Counted from the first letter of the stretch, positions 34,316 through 44,222 are shown. The stretch is DNA of 64,000 bases from UM-FILTER-47-13 sp964445195 (GCA_964445195.1 CAYUKA010000004.1:60674-124673); one strand, 5' to 3'. The notes: generated by a model not told the origin, from the letters alone. Translations and numbers: made by a program.

Positions 34316-35728
34316 ATGCCTTCGAAATTTATTCGCCCGCCCGCCTGTTTTCTGACGCGCAAGCGTAAAACTGATATCGCGTTGCGGGCTATGCATGAAA
34401 CAGAATTCAAAAAATGGATTGAAAAACAAAAGGATAGCGTAAAATCAGCAATTACAGAATCGGGATTCAAAGCAACGCCCGGCCAGGTTTACCCGCTGCG
34501 CAACGATAAAGGACAACTGACAGAAGTGCTGTGCGGCGTTAGCAAGCCCATTGAACTCTATGACTTTGCCAAAATTGTCAAAGCGCTGGGAAATGCGTTT
34601 TCTGAAAAAATGCTGGCAGACGCCAGCTTTTCACTGAGAGGTAAAACCGGGCTGGAAAATGCCTGTATCGGCTGGGCGCTTGCCTGCTATCGCTTTGATA
34701 TTTATAAAGAAAGTGACAAGCCATTACCACGGCTTGTCCTGCCCGCAGGCGTCGACAAGACACATATCCACAGCATGATCGAAGGGCTGTGCCTTGTCCG
34801 CGACCTGATCAACACACCCGCGAATGATATGGGACCGGCGGAACTGGAAAAGGCCGCGAAAGAGCTGGCCGGGCACCATGATGCCGAGGTCAGGGTCATC
34901 GGCGAAAAAGTCCTGAAAAAGGACTTCCCGCTGGTTTATGCCGTTGGCATGGCCAGCCCGCGCCGCCCGCGCCTGATTGACCTGACGTGGGGCAATGCCA
35001 AAGCCCCCAGGATCACAATTGTTGGCAAAGGCGTCTGCTTTGACACGGGCGGGCTGGACCTGAAACCCTCGCAATATATGGCGCTGATGAAAAAGGATAT
35101 GGGCGGGGCGGCCCATGCGCTGGGACTGGCGCGGCTGATCATGGGCGCAAAACTGCCGGTGCGGCTGCGCGTTCTAATCCCCGCTGTTGAGAACGCGGTC
35201 GCCGGCGAATCCTTCCGCCCCGGTGATGTGTTCACAAGCCGTAAAGGCCTGACAGTCGAGAATACGAATACCGATGCTGAAGGCCGCCTGATCCTCGCGG
35301 ACGCGCTAACCTATGCCTGCGAGGAGAAACCGGAGCTGGTGATTGATTTCTGTACCCTGACCGGTTCCGCCCGCGCCGCCCTCGGCGCCGATATCCCGGC
35401 AATGTTCTGTAATAACGACAAGCTTGGCGCAGAGCTGCAAAAACTGTCTATGGCCGCTGATGATCCGATCTGGCAAATGCCGCTCTGGAAACCCTACAAA
35501 AAGCTGATAGAGAGCGATATTGCCGATCTGGTGAACAGCGCCGCAACCCCCGGCGATCTGATCTACAGCTCCCTGTTCCTCGAAAGTTTCCTGCTGCACG
35601 ACACTGACTGGATCCATCTGGATGTCTTCGCCTGGGAAAAGTCGGGCAAACCCGGCCGGCCAAAGGGCGGTGCCGATACAGGGCTGCGCGCCGTCTATGC
35701 ATTATTGGAAAAACGCTACGGCAAGTAA
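34316..35728 (+). CDS. pepA: leucyl aminopeptidase (M17 family)
   Basis: A 470-residue two-metal exopeptidase that removes N-terminal residues from peptides. The catalytic segment is VGKGVCFDTGGLDLKP (metal-binding Lys and Asp), followed by MKKDMGGAAHALGLA and NTDAEGRLILADAL, where the Asp and Glu complete the two-metal site. The short N-terminal domain (residues 1-150) is less conserved, as usual. An ATG at 34316 is followed by a basic start. It converges on the Mur-ligase gene with 14 bases between the stops. It faces the five-gene locus across a 180-bp promoter region. Confidence 0.94.
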   Translation: MPSKFIRPPACFLTRKRKTDIALRAMHETEFKKWIEKQKDSVKSAITESGFKATPGQVYPLRNDKGQLTEVLCGVSKPIELYDFAKIVKALGNAFSEKMLADASFSLRGKTGLENACIGWALACYRFDIYKESDKPLPRLVLPAGVDKTHIHSMIEGLCLVRDLINTPANDMGPAELEKAAKELAGHHDAEVRVIGEKVLKKDFPLVYAVGMASPRRPRLIDLTWGNAKAPRITIVGKGVCFDTGGLDLKPSQYMALMKKDMGGAAHALGLARLIMGAKLPVRLRVLIPAVENAVAGESFRPGDVFTSRKGLTVENTNTDAEGRLILADALTYACEEKPELVIDFCTLTGSARAALGADIPAMFCNNDKLGAELQKLSMAADDPIWQMPLWKPYKKLIESDIADLVNSAATPGDLIYSSLFLESFLLHDTDWIHLDVFAWEKSGKPGRPKGGADTGLRAVYALLEKRYGK

Positions 35729-35742
35729 GTACAGTAAGAGTT

Positions 35743-37083
35743 TCAGGCCGCTTTTTGCCGCAGTGAACTAAGAACAGCCTGCGCAAAATCGGTCAATGTG
35801 TCGTCCCGGGCGCCCATAATCACTATATAATCGCCCGGCTGCGCCGTTTCGGCCAGATAGGGCACGATATCGGCGCGCCGTTCAAAGTACCGTGCCGTTC
35901 GGCCCTGCGCGGCAACAGCTTCGATAATATCGCGTGATGAAATGCTCTTATCCGCCGTACCCCCGGCATAATAGATCTCCGGCATGACCAGGTGATCGGC
36001 CGCCGCCAGATACGTGGTAAACGTCGCGATCAGATCATCCTTTAGCATCTTCGTCGGACCGAAACCGTGCGGCTGGAAGATCGCGATCACCCGGCCACCG
36101 GATTCTGTAACCGTTTTCAGGGTCGCCGCGATCTTATCAGGGTTATGGGCGAAATCATCGATGACAGTGATATCATTGGCCACCCCGACAATGTCATAGC
36201 GCCGCCTGATGCCTCTAAAGCCCTGAAGGGCCGTCAGCGCTTCCGCCTGCGGTACACCGACCACCTGCGCGGCCGCAAGCGCGGCCAGAGCATTGGCAAT
36301 ATTGTGCTCACCCGGCACCTGCAACGACAGGTCCAGTGCCCGCGCCGTCATATCCGCCGCTTCATTCTCCAGTGAGAAGGTCATGGCATTAGGGTGAATA
36401 TCCGCCAGTGCCGCGGCTTCCGGATCGTCGAGATTGATCACCGCGGCCTCACGCGCCCGGCCGAGAAAATCACGGAACAGCGGTCGCAACTCTTCCAGCG
36501 GCTTATGGTCCAGCGCAATATTATTCAGCACGGCGACCGCCGGTTCGAACAGCGCGATCGACCCGTCACTTTCGTCCGTTTCGGCAACGAAAAGATCGCC
36601 CGCCCCGACCAGCGCATTGCCGCCGCCCAGTCCCGCCGCGGCAAAATTCGTCACCTGTCCGCCGCACATCACCGTCGGATCGCGGCCCGTTCCATAAAGA
36701 ATATGGCCGATCATGCCGGTCACTGTGGTCTTACCACTGGTACCGCCGACAGCGATCCCGCGCGCGCCGTTAAAGAGCGCTGCCAGGATCTCCGCCCGCT
36801 TCTGTATCGGAATCCCCAGCGCCTGCGCCTGCCTTACGTCCGGTATATCGCTCTCCACCGCCGAAGAAACAACCAGTACATCAACCGTATCGGTTACGCC
36901 GCTGCCATCCTGCGGATACAACATGATACCGGCCTCTTTCAGTCCGGCAAATTTTTCCGGTGACTCGCCTTTATCGTGGCTGCGGTCTGACCCGTAGACC
37001 CGGTGCCCCTGCTTTGCCAAAATAAGCGCCAGCGGCATCATGCCACTGCCGCCGATGCCGCAGAAAAAGAATGTCTGATTCAT
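35743..37083 (-). CDS. MurC/Mpl-type Mur ligase
   Basis: A 446-residue Mur ligase with the UDP-binding GIGGSGM near residues 10-16, the ATP loop GGTSGKTT, FVAETDESDGS and a C-terminal domain with IDDFAHNPDKI and FQPHGFGPTK. The start chosen is ATG 37081-37083 (MNQTFFFCGIGGSGM), since longer frames overlap the upstream lipoprotein gene. MurC has DDYAHHPTE and FQPHRYSRT here, so this is a MurC relative, perhaps Mpl (recycling of the murein tripeptide) or a paralogue; the real murC would be in a dcw cluster elsewhere. The lipoprotein gene ends 13 bases before it. Confidence 0.85.
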   Translation of the reverse strand: MNQTFFFCGIGGSGMMPLALILAKQGHRVYGSDRSHDKGESPEKFAGLKEAGIMLYPQDGSGVTDTVDVLVVSSAVESDIPDVRQAQALGIPIQKRAEILAALFNGARGIAVGGTSGKTTVTGMIGHILYGTGRDPTVMCGGQVTNFAAAGLGGGNALVGAGDLFVAETDESDGSIALFEPAVAVLNNIALDHKPLEELRPLFRDFLGRAREAAVINLDDPEAAALADIHPNAMTFSLENEAADMTARALDLSLQVPGEHNIANALAALAAAQVVGVPQAEALTALQGFRGIRRRYDIVGVANDITVIDDFAHNPDKIAATLKTVTESGGRVIAIFQPHGFGPTKMLKDDLIATFTTYLAAADHLVMPEIYYAGGTADKSISSRDIIEAVAAQGRTARYFERRADIVPYLAETAQPGDYIVIMGARDDTLTDFAQAVLSSLRQKAA

Positions 37084-37096
37084 ATGAAAAAACCCA

Positions 37097-37891
37097 CTAT
37101 TGCGGGGGATACAGGCTAACAGGGGCATCATTCCCCGGGACCGGCGCCGTACCACTGGTAAAACCGTCATCACCAGACTCACCGCCTTCGGCAGTTGTCG
37201 TCCCAAAGACCTTCGGATTCATGCGCCGCGTCAGGTCCGACACCATATCACTATCGGGATTATCAACCGGGTCGGCACTGATGGCCGGTACGCTGGCGTC
37301 AACTTCGGTCAGAGCCTCAACAGGTGCTGCACCGCTTTCCCCAACCGCAACACTTGTATTCAGTCCCGGGATTTCACGCCGGCGCAGAACCGGCGTGGTT
37401 GCATATTTATCGCTGATCAGCGCCGCCCGCCCGGCCCGGAACTCTTCCATACCGAACATGTGCGGGTTTTGTTCAAGATGTTTTTCGTAGTGCGGCTTAG
37501 CCTGCGCCTTTACCGGCATATCCCTAAAGTCGACCGTAATGACATCCGGGTAGGTAAACATCGCACCGGTCTGGGAATCGATGAACATGCCCGGAATAAA
37601 ACCGTTCAGCGCATTGGCCAGCACCACCGGCTCATGCCCCGGATCAATCGTAATCGACTTTTCCCGGTTGCCGTCAGCCAGGCAGTGCACTTCCAGATCG
37701 TGCGATGTCTTGGTCATCGTAATCGTTTTGGGTGTAATGATCCGGTAAATCACTTCACCGTTATCAGCATAACAGAACGCATCATTTGCACCCGGCGTTT
37801 CAAACCGGACTTCCTGCGTTGAGCGGCCCATAGCGCTACTACAGGCGGTTAACAGGATCAATAAAGACGCCAGACAAAAGAAACGAAACAT
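37097..37891 (-). CDS. lipoprotein of unknown function
   Basis: A 264-residue probable lipoprotein. The signal peptide ends in LLTAC-SS, with the lipid-modified cysteine at 17. The mature part begins with a beta-rich region (TQEVRFETPGANDAFCYADNGEVIYRI, with two cysteines) and resembles periplasmic or outer-membrane lipoproteins that carry a small ligand domain. The tail is Pro/Asp-rich. The gene lies upstream of the MurC-like gene in the same direction and may function in the same envelope process. No family assigned. Confidence 0.8.
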   Translation of the reverse strand: MFRFFCLASLLILLTACSSAMGRSTQEVRFETPGANDAFCYADNGEVIYRIITPKTITMTKTSHDLEVHCLADGNREKSITIDPGHEPVVLANALNGFIPGMFIDSQTGAMFTYPDVITVDFRDMPVKAQAKPHYEKHLEQNPHMFGMEEFRAGRAALISDKYATTPVLRRREIPGLNTSVAVGESGAAPVEALTEVDASVPAISADPVDNPDSDMVSDLTRRMNPKVFGTTTAEGGESGDDGFTSGTAPVPGNDAPVSLYPPQ

Positions 37892-37990
37892 AAGCAGGTT
37901 ACCGGCAGAGCTGTGACAAAATATGCGCAGATTCGCGCAATTCCCTTACTTATAGGGATAGCGGAAAAGCAGGGTTGTGACAATAAAACG

Positions 37991-40603
37991 TTAGGCCGCG
38001 GAGCGGTTTTTCCCGTTCTTTCGGCCGGCCTTGACGGCAAAAGTCAGGGCACCGGTCTTCACAGACACGCTGACATCCGCGTTATCGGCAATCTCGCCCT
38101 TGAGAATTAACTCGGCCAGCCGGTTTTGCAGCTCGGTCTGGATCACCCTCTTCAGCGGCCGGGCACCATAGGCCGGGTCATAGCCCTTGTCTGCCAGCCA
38201 CTGTTTAGACTTCTCATCAAGGCTGAGGGTAATCTGCCGGTCATCCAGCAGGCTATGAAGATAGGCAAGCTGGATATCGACAATACCGGTCATCTGCTCC
38301 CGCCCCAGACGCTTGAACAGCAGGATATCGTCCAGACGGTTCAGGAATTCCGGCCGGAACGCGCCGCGCACGACGTTCATAACATCGTCCCGCACCGCCT
38401 CAACATCTTCGCCCTCTTTCTGGTTGACGAGATACTCCGCCCCAAGATTAGAGGTCATGATCAGCACTGTATTGGAGAAATCGACCGTCCGCCCCTGCCC
38501 GTCTGTCAGGCGGCCGTCATCGAGAACCTGAAGCAGGATATTAAACACATCCGGATGCGCCTTCTCAACTTCATCAAATAAAACAACCTGGTATGGCCGC
38601 CTTCTAACAGACTCGGTGAGCGCGCCACCTTCTTCATAACCAACATAGCCCGGCGGTGCGCCAATCATTCGCGCAACAGCATGCTTCTCCATATATTCGG
38701 ACATATCAATCCGGACCATCGCGCTGTCATCATCGAACATGAATTCGGCCAGCGCCTTGGTCAGTTCGGTCTTGCCGACACCTGTCGGGCCGAGGAACAG
38801 GAAGGAGCCGATCGGCCGGCGCGGGTCCTGTAACCCGGCACGGGAACGGCGGATTGCATTGGCCACCGCATGCACAGCATCGTCCTGGCCGACGACGCGC
38901 TGGCGAATCTTGTCCTCCATCGCCAGCAGTTTCTCACGCTCCCCTTCCATCATCTTATCGACAGGAATACCGGTCCAGCGGCTAACGATGCTGGCGATTT
39001 CATCGGCCGTGACTTCTTCCTTGATCAGGTTCTGGCCCTCGGCTTTGGCAGCATCTTCCAATTTCTGCTCCAGACCGGGAATCCTCGCATGCATCAGCTC
39101 GCCCGCCTTGGTCCAGTCGCCCTCGCGCTGTGCCTTTTCAAGCTCCATGCGCGCATGGTCCAGCTTTTCGGTCAGCTTCTGGCCCGATTGCAGCTTTTCT
39201 TTCTCGGCCTGCCACTGGCTGGTCATATCCGCCGATTGCTGCTCCAGTTCATCAAGCTCGGTCTCAAGCTTGTCGAGCCGGTCTTTTGTCGCGTTGTCGT
39301 CCTTTTCTTTCTTCAGCGCTTCGCGCTCGATCTTGAGCTGCATAATCCGCCGGTCCAGCTCATCGACATCCTCAGGCTTGGAATCGACCTGCATCCGCAG
39401 CCGTGACGAGGCTTCGTCCATCAGATCAATCGCCTTGTCGGGCAGGAAACGGTCGGTAATATAACGGTTAGACAGCGTCGCCGCCGACACGATCGCCGAG
39501 TCGGTAATCCGGACGCCGTGATGGACCTCGTATTTTTCCTTCAGCCCGCGCAGAATCGAAATCGTATCCTCAACCGTCGGCTCGGCGATAAAGACCGGCT
39601 GGAACCGCCGCGCCAGCGCCGCGTCCTTTTCAATATGCTTGCGGTACTCATCAAGCGTTGTCGCTCCAACCATATGCAGCTCGCCCCGCGCCAGTGCGGG
39701 TTTGAGCATATTCGAAGCATCCATTGCCCCGTCGGCCTTGCCCGCGCCAACGACTGTGTGCATTTCATCGAGAAACAGGACGATTTCACCGGCATGGGCG
39801 CCGATTTCATCAAGCACGGCTTTCAGGCGTTCCTCAAACTCGCCGCGGAACTTGGCCCCGGCAATCATCGCTCCCAGATCAAGCGCCATCAGCCGCTTGT
39901 TCTTGAGACTTTCCGGCACGTCACCATTGACGATCCGCAGCGCCAGCCCTTCAACGATTGCCGTTTTGCCGACCCCCGGCTCACCGATCAGCACCGGATT
40001 ATTCTTGGTGCGGCGTGACAGCACCTGGATCGTACGGCGAATCTCCTCATCCCGGCCAATGACCGGGTCAAGCCTGCCCTCCCGCGCCGCATCCGTCAGG
40101 TCACGGGCGAAACGGTTCAGCGCGTCAAACTGGCCTTCAGCCGTCGGCGAGTCGGCCGTACGTCCCTTGCGCATGTCATTGATCGCCTGGTTCAGCGTTG
40201 CCGGCGTAACCCGCGCACCGTCCAGGATCCCCTCAATATCGGTCGCCTTGGCCATCGCCATCGCCTGCACGATACGCTCGCCAGTCACATATTTATCACC
40301 GGCTTTTTCGGCCAAATTCAAAGCACTATCGAGTATCTTTGCCAAATCAGTTGAAATACGCAGGCCGCTGCCGCCGCCGGTTACCTCGGGAAATTTTGCC
40401 AGCGCGACGTCGATATCCTTACTCAGGCGCTCCAGATCACCGCCCGCAGCCTGCACCAGCTTGCGGGCCAGCCCGTCTTCATCATCAAGCATAACGCGCA
40501 GCAAGTGCTCCGGCTCCAGCGACTGATTGTTCTTGCGCATGGCCAGCGTTTGCGCTTTTTGCAGGAAACCGCGTGATTTTTCAGTAAAGCGTTCGAAATC
40601 CAT
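37991..40603 (-). CDS. clpB: ATP-dependent chaperone ClpB
   Basis: The 870-residue disaggregase that works with DnaK to rescue aggregated proteins. It has a ClpN domain (1-145), AAA-1 with GEPGVGKT (207-214) and pore loop GAKFRGEFEERL, a coiled-coil middle domain (about 410-530), AAA-2 with GPTGVGKTE and pore loop GYVGYEEGG, and the PEFLNRLDD arginine region. It lacks the ClpP-binding tripeptide, as expected for ClpB. It is full length and intact, unlike the ClpB-like protein at 27479. It follows the DUF4167 gene in the same direction, with a terminator between them, so it is probably under its own heat-shock promoter. Confidence 0.97.
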   Translation of the reverse strand: MDFERFTEKSRGFLQKAQTLAMRKNNQSLEPEHLLRVMLDDEDGLARKLVQAAGGDLERLSKDIDVALAKFPEVTGGGSGLRISTDLAKILDSALNLAEKAGDKYVTGERIVQAMAMAKATDIEGILDGARVTPATLNQAINDMRKGRTADSPTAEGQFDALNRFARDLTDAAREGRLDPVIGRDEEIRRTIQVLSRRTKNNPVLIGEPGVGKTAIVEGLALRIVNGDVPESLKNKRLMALDLGAMIAGAKFRGEFEERLKAVLDEIGAHAGEIVLFLDEMHTVVGAGKADGAMDASNMLKPALARGELHMVGATTLDEYRKHIEKDAALARRFQPVFIAEPTVEDTISILRGLKEKYEVHHGVRITDSAIVSAATLSNRYITDRFLPDKAIDLMDEASSRLRMQVDSKPEDVDELDRRIMQLKIEREALKKEKDDNATKDRLDKLETELDELEQQSADMTSQWQAEKEKLQSGQKLTEKLDHARMELEKAQREGDWTKAGELMHARIPGLEQKLEDAAKAEGQNLIKEEVTADEIASIVSRWTGIPVDKMMEGEREKLLAMEDKIRQRVVGQDDAVHAVANAIRRSRAGLQDPRRPIGSFLFLGPTGVGKTELTKALAEFMFDDDSAMVRIDMSEYMEKHAVARMIGAPPGYVGYEEGGALTESVRRRPYQVVLFDEVEKAHPDVFNILLQVLDDGRLTDGQGRTVDFSNTVLIMTSNLGAEYLVNQKEGEDVEAVRDDVMNVVRGAFRPEFLNRLDDILLFKRLGREQMTGIVDIQLAYLHSLLDDRQITLSLDEKSKQWLADKGYDPAYGARPLKRVIQTELQNRLAELILKGEIADNADVSVSVKTGALTFAVKAGRKNGKNRSAA

Positions 40604-40685
40604 GATTGTGTCCTCACTCTTCTGAAAAGATAATCAAGCTACAGCCAAATTCAAGCCCGGCGTACATTAAGCGCCGGTAAACACC

Positions 40686-40710
40686 AAAAAAAAGCGGCCC
40701 GCAGGCCGCT
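40686..40710 (-). terminator. rho-independent terminator after the DUF4167 gene
   Basis: On the minus strand AGCGGCC, a four-base loop and GGCCGCT are followed by an unbroken run of eight T. A strong stem and T-run directly downstream of the DUF4167 stop; it should end the lysC-rodZ-prfA-prmC-DUF4167 transcript before clpB. Confidence 0.85.
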
Positions 40711-40742
40711 CTTCCTTTAAACCTTAATCACAGAAAATCTCT

Positions 40743-41189
40743 TTAAGCGTCTTCAAGCTCTTGCTTTTTCGTACCCGCGCCAACGATGCTTTCTGGCAAA
40801 CCGAGATCGTCTTCCTGTTTTTTACGGGCTGGCGAAGGTGGTTTCCTGTTACCGCCTTTTTGCAGCTCACCATGATCAGCCGACTCGTTCATTTCCGTGT
40901 TTACATCATCCGGCCAACCATTGATCACGCGCTGGTAATGCTCGGCATGCTGTAAATAGCTTTCCGCGAGAATGCGGTCGCCACTGCCGGCCGCATCGTT
41001 GGCCAGCGCCACGTACTTTTCGTGGATCTGGTGAGCCGTACCGCGAATACGTACGTCCGGCCCATTACTGTCAAACACCCGGGAACGGTTCTGATTCCCT
41101 CTGCGACCGCCGCCGCGATTGCGGGATCGTCTGCCTGAGGCTCCATGCTTCATTTTATTTTCACCTGTTTTTTTATTGCTGTTGGGCAT
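40743..41189 (-). CDS. DUF4167 protein
   Basis: A 148-residue basic protein. The first 37 residues are rich in Arg, Gly and Asn (RRSRNRGGGRRGNQNR), consistent with nucleic-acid binding. Residues 38-95 hold the DUF4167 core: FDSNGPDVRIRGTAHQIHEKYVALANDAAGSGDRILAESYLQHAEHYQRVI, spread over the domain. The family is restricted mainly to alphaproteobacteria and usually stands next to prmC/prfA and clpB, as here. Function unknown; a role in ribosome or RNA biology is suggested by the neighbours. The C-terminal third is acidic and disordered. Confidence 0.93.
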   Translation of the reverse strand: MPNSNKKTGENKMKHGASGRRSRNRGGGRRGNQNRSRVFDSNGPDVRIRGTAHQIHEKYVALANDAAGSGDRILAESYLQHAEHYQRVINGWPDDVNTEMNESADHGELQKGGNRKPPSPARKKQEDDLGLPESIVGAGTKKQELEDA

Positions 41190-41360
41190 ACACGTACATC
41201 ATAGCTGATTCACGTACACTTGGCTATAGTCCACCCGTCCCGAAACTCAGACTATCCGCTGTCATGTTTCGGAGCGTAAAAGCCGGTACGACCGTGTCGT
41301 GAATGATTAAAACCTATCCCGAGGCATGATGCGCAATCAAGCAAAGCGGCAAGAAAAAAA

Positions 41361-42212
41361 TTACTTTTCCCCAAAAGAGATTTCCACAACCCGCGGAATC
41401 CCTGCCATATCCGGATGTACGCCCTGCACGAAAAGGCCAGAGTCTTCCACGAGTCGCGCCACACTTTCGCCCTGAGAAATTCCAATTTCCAGCAGCGCTT
41501 TTCCACCGGGTACCAGCAGTTTTTTTAGACGGGGAATAATCAAACGATAGCAATCGAGACCGTCATTTCCGGCCTGCAAGGCCAGATGCGGATCAAAATT
41601 TCTGACATTTTCCGGCAGATTCGGAATTTCATGATTCGCGATATAGGGGGGATTCGCCACCACAAGATCGAATGTCTGCGATACATTTTTCGTCCAGTCC
41701 GATTCCACGAATTTCAGGCGCGCTTCAACACCATTAAGGCCGGCATTCCGTTTGGCCACCGCCAGCGCGTTCTCGCTGATATCCGTCGCCACACCCTGCG
41801 CCTGCCGCCACTCATGCAGCAGCGCTATAATGATACAGCCCGAGCCAGTCCCCAGATCGAGAATCATCGCCGGCGGGGCCCCAACATGATTCTTTAGCGC
41901 CACATCAATCAGCGTTTCCGTATCCTGCCGCGGCTCCAGCACATCCGGTGTAATCGTCATAGGCAGGCCCCAGAAAACGGTTTCACCGAAAATACGCCCC
42001 GGTGGTTCGCCTTTCACCCGACGCTCCAGGGCCTGCCGGACGCGCTCAAACGTCCTGATATCGACCGGCCGGTCGGAACTGATGATAATGTTGATGTCAG
42101 CCACGTTGATATAATGTTTGATAAACAGCCGCGCTTCCTGATCGGCGTTCCTGATTCCCGCCTGCTCCAGCACAGTACGGGATTCGAAGTAGACATCTTT
42201 GAGGGTTTTCAT
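41361..42212 (-). CDS. prmC: peptide chain release factor N5-glutamine methyltransferase
   Basis: A 283-residue enzyme that methylates the glutamine of the GGQ motif in release factors. The SAM site is ILDLGTGSGCIIIALL, and the catalytic NPPY motif is at 187-190 (VANPPYIAN). The N-terminal helical bundle (1-85) is typical. Its gene starts 12 bases after prfA ends, which is the normal pair. It is transcribed with prfA and rodZ upstream. Confidence 0.95.
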   Translation of the reverse strand: MKTLKDVYFESRTVLEQAGIRNADQEARLFIKHYINVADINIIISSDRPVDIRTFERVRQALERRVKGEPPGRIFGETVFWGLPMTITPDVLEPRQDTETLIDVALKNHVGAPPAMILDLGTGSGCIIIALLHEWRQAQGVATDISENALAVAKRNAGLNGVEARLKFVESDWTKNVSQTFDLVVANPPYIANHEIPNLPENVRNFDPHLALQAGNDGLDCYRLIIPRLKKLLVPGGKALLEIGISQGESVARLVEDSGLFVQGVHPDMAGIPRVVEISFGEK

Positions 42213-42224
42213 CGGATGATAGCC

Positions 42225-43289
42225 TTAAAACTCCATCTCGGCGAGCTTCTCGGCATTATCTTCCGCAATCAGCTGGTCGACAACCTCTATCAGCGCTTCA
42301 CCGCTTAGAATCTCCTCAAGCTTATAAAGCGTTAGATTGATACGGTGATCAGAAACCCGCCCCTGCGGGAAGTTATAAGTCCTGATTCTCTCCGAGCGAT
42401 CGCCACTGCCAACCTGGGATTTCCGGTCGGCCGCCCGCTCTTCCGCAAGCTTCTGGCGCTGCGCATCATAAAGCCGCGTCCGCAGGATTTTCATCGCCTT
42501 GTCGCGGTTCTTGTGCTGGGAACGCTCTTCCTGCATCTCGACCACAACGCCGGTCGGCACGTGGGTAATCCGCACAGCGCTGTCAGTCGTGTTCACATGC
42601 TGGCCACCGGCGCCCTGCGAGCGAAAGGTATCAATCCGCAAATCTTTCTCGTCAATCTGGACATCGACATCTTCAGCCTCGGGCAAAACCGCTACCGTCG
42701 CCGCCGAGGTATGGATCCGGCCACCGGATTCGGTCTTTGGTACACGCTGCACGCGGTGTGCGCCCGACTCGTATTTCAACTTCTCGAACACGTTACGGCC
42801 GGTAATCTCGGCAATCACTTCTTTATAGCCGCCAAGATCGCTTGGTGAAGATTCAACAATCTCAAAAGCCCATCCCTGTGCACCGGCAAAGCCTTTATAC
42901 ATGGTGAGTAAATCAGCGGCGAACAGGGCGGCTTCATCGCCGCCGGTGCCCGCACGAATCTCAAGAATCGCATTCCGCGCATCCGCCGCATCTTTGGGTA
43001 TCAGCGCCTGCTTGATCTGGCTTTCAAGGCCGGGAATTTTATCCTGCAAGGCCAGCAGCTCTTCTGCAGCCATATCCTTCATCTCCGGATCGCTTTGCAG
43101 GCTTTTCAGGTCCTCGGCTTCCTGAAGCGCGCTTTCATACGCCTCTATCGCCTCAACCACCGGCGCCAGTTCGGCATATTCAGTCGATAATTTGACAAAT
43201 TCTTCGCCCGGCAGGTCGCCCCCCGCCATCAGCGCCGCCAACTCCTCATAACGCGCCCTGACCGGCGCCAGCTTATCCCGCAGGGCCAT
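42225..43289 (-). CDS. prfA: peptide chain release factor 1
   Basis: RF1, which terminates translation at UAA and UAG. 354 residues, with IRAGTGGDEAALFA and the GGQ motif at 228-230 (GAGGQHVN). The helical N-terminus and the tRNA-like middle domain (HRVQRVPKTESGGRIHTSAATVAVLPE) are standard. No programmed frameshift is present, as expected for RF1. It follows rodZ with a three-base gap and is followed by prmC. Confidence 0.97.
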   Translation of the reverse strand: MALRDKLAPVRARYEELAALMAGGDLPGEEFVKLSTEYAELAPVVEAIEAYESALQEAEDLKSLQSDPEMKDMAAEELLALQDKIPGLESQIKQALIPKDAADARNAILEIRAGTGGDEAALFAADLLTMYKGFAGAQGWAFEIVESSPSDLGGYKEVIAEITGRNVFEKLKYESGAHRVQRVPKTESGGRIHTSAATVAVLPEAEDVDVQIDEKDLRIDTFRSQGAGGQHVNTTDSAVRITHVPTGVVVEMQEERSQHKNRDKAMKILRTRLYDAQRQKLAEERAADRKSQVGSGDRSERIRTYNFPQGRVSDHRINLTLYKLEEILSGEALIEVVDQLIAEDNAEKLAEMEF

Positions 43290-43292
43290 CGG

Positions 43293-44222
43293 TTACTCCA
43301 TACCGCCGGGAGACAAAGAAGAAGAAGATGCGGCTTCGGTTGCAGAGACGGTAGCCGGCGCCAGCGTATCCGGATCAAGCGCGATACCGCGCCGCACATC
43401 GCCAGGCGCTCCCAACGCGGCAATTTGCTGCCCGTCAATGGTAAAGGCCAGTGCGCCGATATTGCCGGTATCCATGATCAGCCCCTCTTCATCCGGCACC
43501 AGGTAACTGTCGCCTTCCTTCAGAACCCGCGACAGAATCGCATCGCCGTCCGCGTTGCGGATTTCCACCCAGGCATTGTCCGTGACATGAATCACAATGC
43601 GGCTTTGCGGCATTTTCGGCATCGGCTCTGCGGCCATAACCGCCGAACCGGCAGCGGGCTGCACCGCCGCCGCCATTTGCGCCGGCGACGGCAATGGCGG
43701 TCCATACACAACAATAGCGCGCTCCGGCTCTGTAGCAGCCATGACAACCGGCGCTTCGGGGATATCCTGCACCGGCGGCTCCCGGTTCAAAAACAAGGTA
43801 ATCGCAAGAATCAAAACCAGCCCCGCGAACGACCCGCACAAAATATACAGGTTCGGCAATTTACTCTCGGACGCAGGGACAGGAAAGCTCAGCTCAGGCC
43901 GTGCCCCATTCCCTGCCGTCTGATGCTTGAACAGGTGCACGATTTTGTCGCCATCAAGTCCCAGAAACTCCGCATAGGCACGGATAAACCCGATGGCATA
44001 GACCCGGCCGGGAAGCAGATCGAGCCGCGCCTCCTCCAGCGCCATCAGATGCGGCGCCTTGATCCGTAGCGCCGCTTCACAATCGGCAATACTCAGCCCG
44101 TAATGCGCACGCGCCTTGCGCAGGATCGCCCCGACGGGCATATCCGCATAATAGGCCCAATCCTGCTGCTGTTGCTGCGGGTCGGGCTGGCCTGTCGCCT
44201 GCGCCTGCTGATGCTGTTGCAT
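43293..44222 (-). CDS. rodZ: RodZ-like HTH membrane protein
   Basis: A 309-residue bitopic protein. An N-terminal Cro/C1-type HTH (about 30-95, VGAILRKARAHYGLSIADCEAALRIKAPHL spread over it), a transmembrane helix around 125-147 (LCGSFAGLVLILAITLFL), a Pro/Ala linker and a periplasmic beta domain of the DUF4115 type (VIHVTDNAWVEIRNADGDAILSRVLKEGD) match RodZ, which links MreB to the cell wall machinery. The N-terminus is a Gln-rich run, probably disordered. It lies between lysC and prfA, where ptsP stands in many related genomes. Confidence 0.9.
   Translation of the reverse strand: MQQHQQAQATGQPDPQQQQQDWAYYADMPVGAILRKARAHYGLSIADCEAALRIKAPHLMALEEARLDLLPGRVYAIGFIRAYAEFLGLDGDKIVHLFKHQTAGNGARPELSFPVPASESKLPNLYILCGSFAGLVLILAITLFLNREPPVQDIPEAPVVMAATEPERAIVVYGPPLPSPAQMAAAVQPAAGSAVMAAEPMPKMPQSRIVIHVTDNAWVEIRNADGDAILSRVLKEGDSYLVPDEEGLIMDTGNIGALAFTIDGQQIAALGAPGDVRRGIALDPDTLAPATVSATEAASSSSLSPGGME

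Noticed and set aside
37084..37206. Longer start for the Mur ligase
   Set aside because: It would place 41 codons inside the upstream lipoprotein gene. The ATG at 37083 begins directly at the UDP-binding fold.
38739..40526. Long open frames antisense to clpB
   Set aside because: clpB has full-length domains on the minus strand. The plus-strand frames are low-complexity Ser/Arg-rich shadows.
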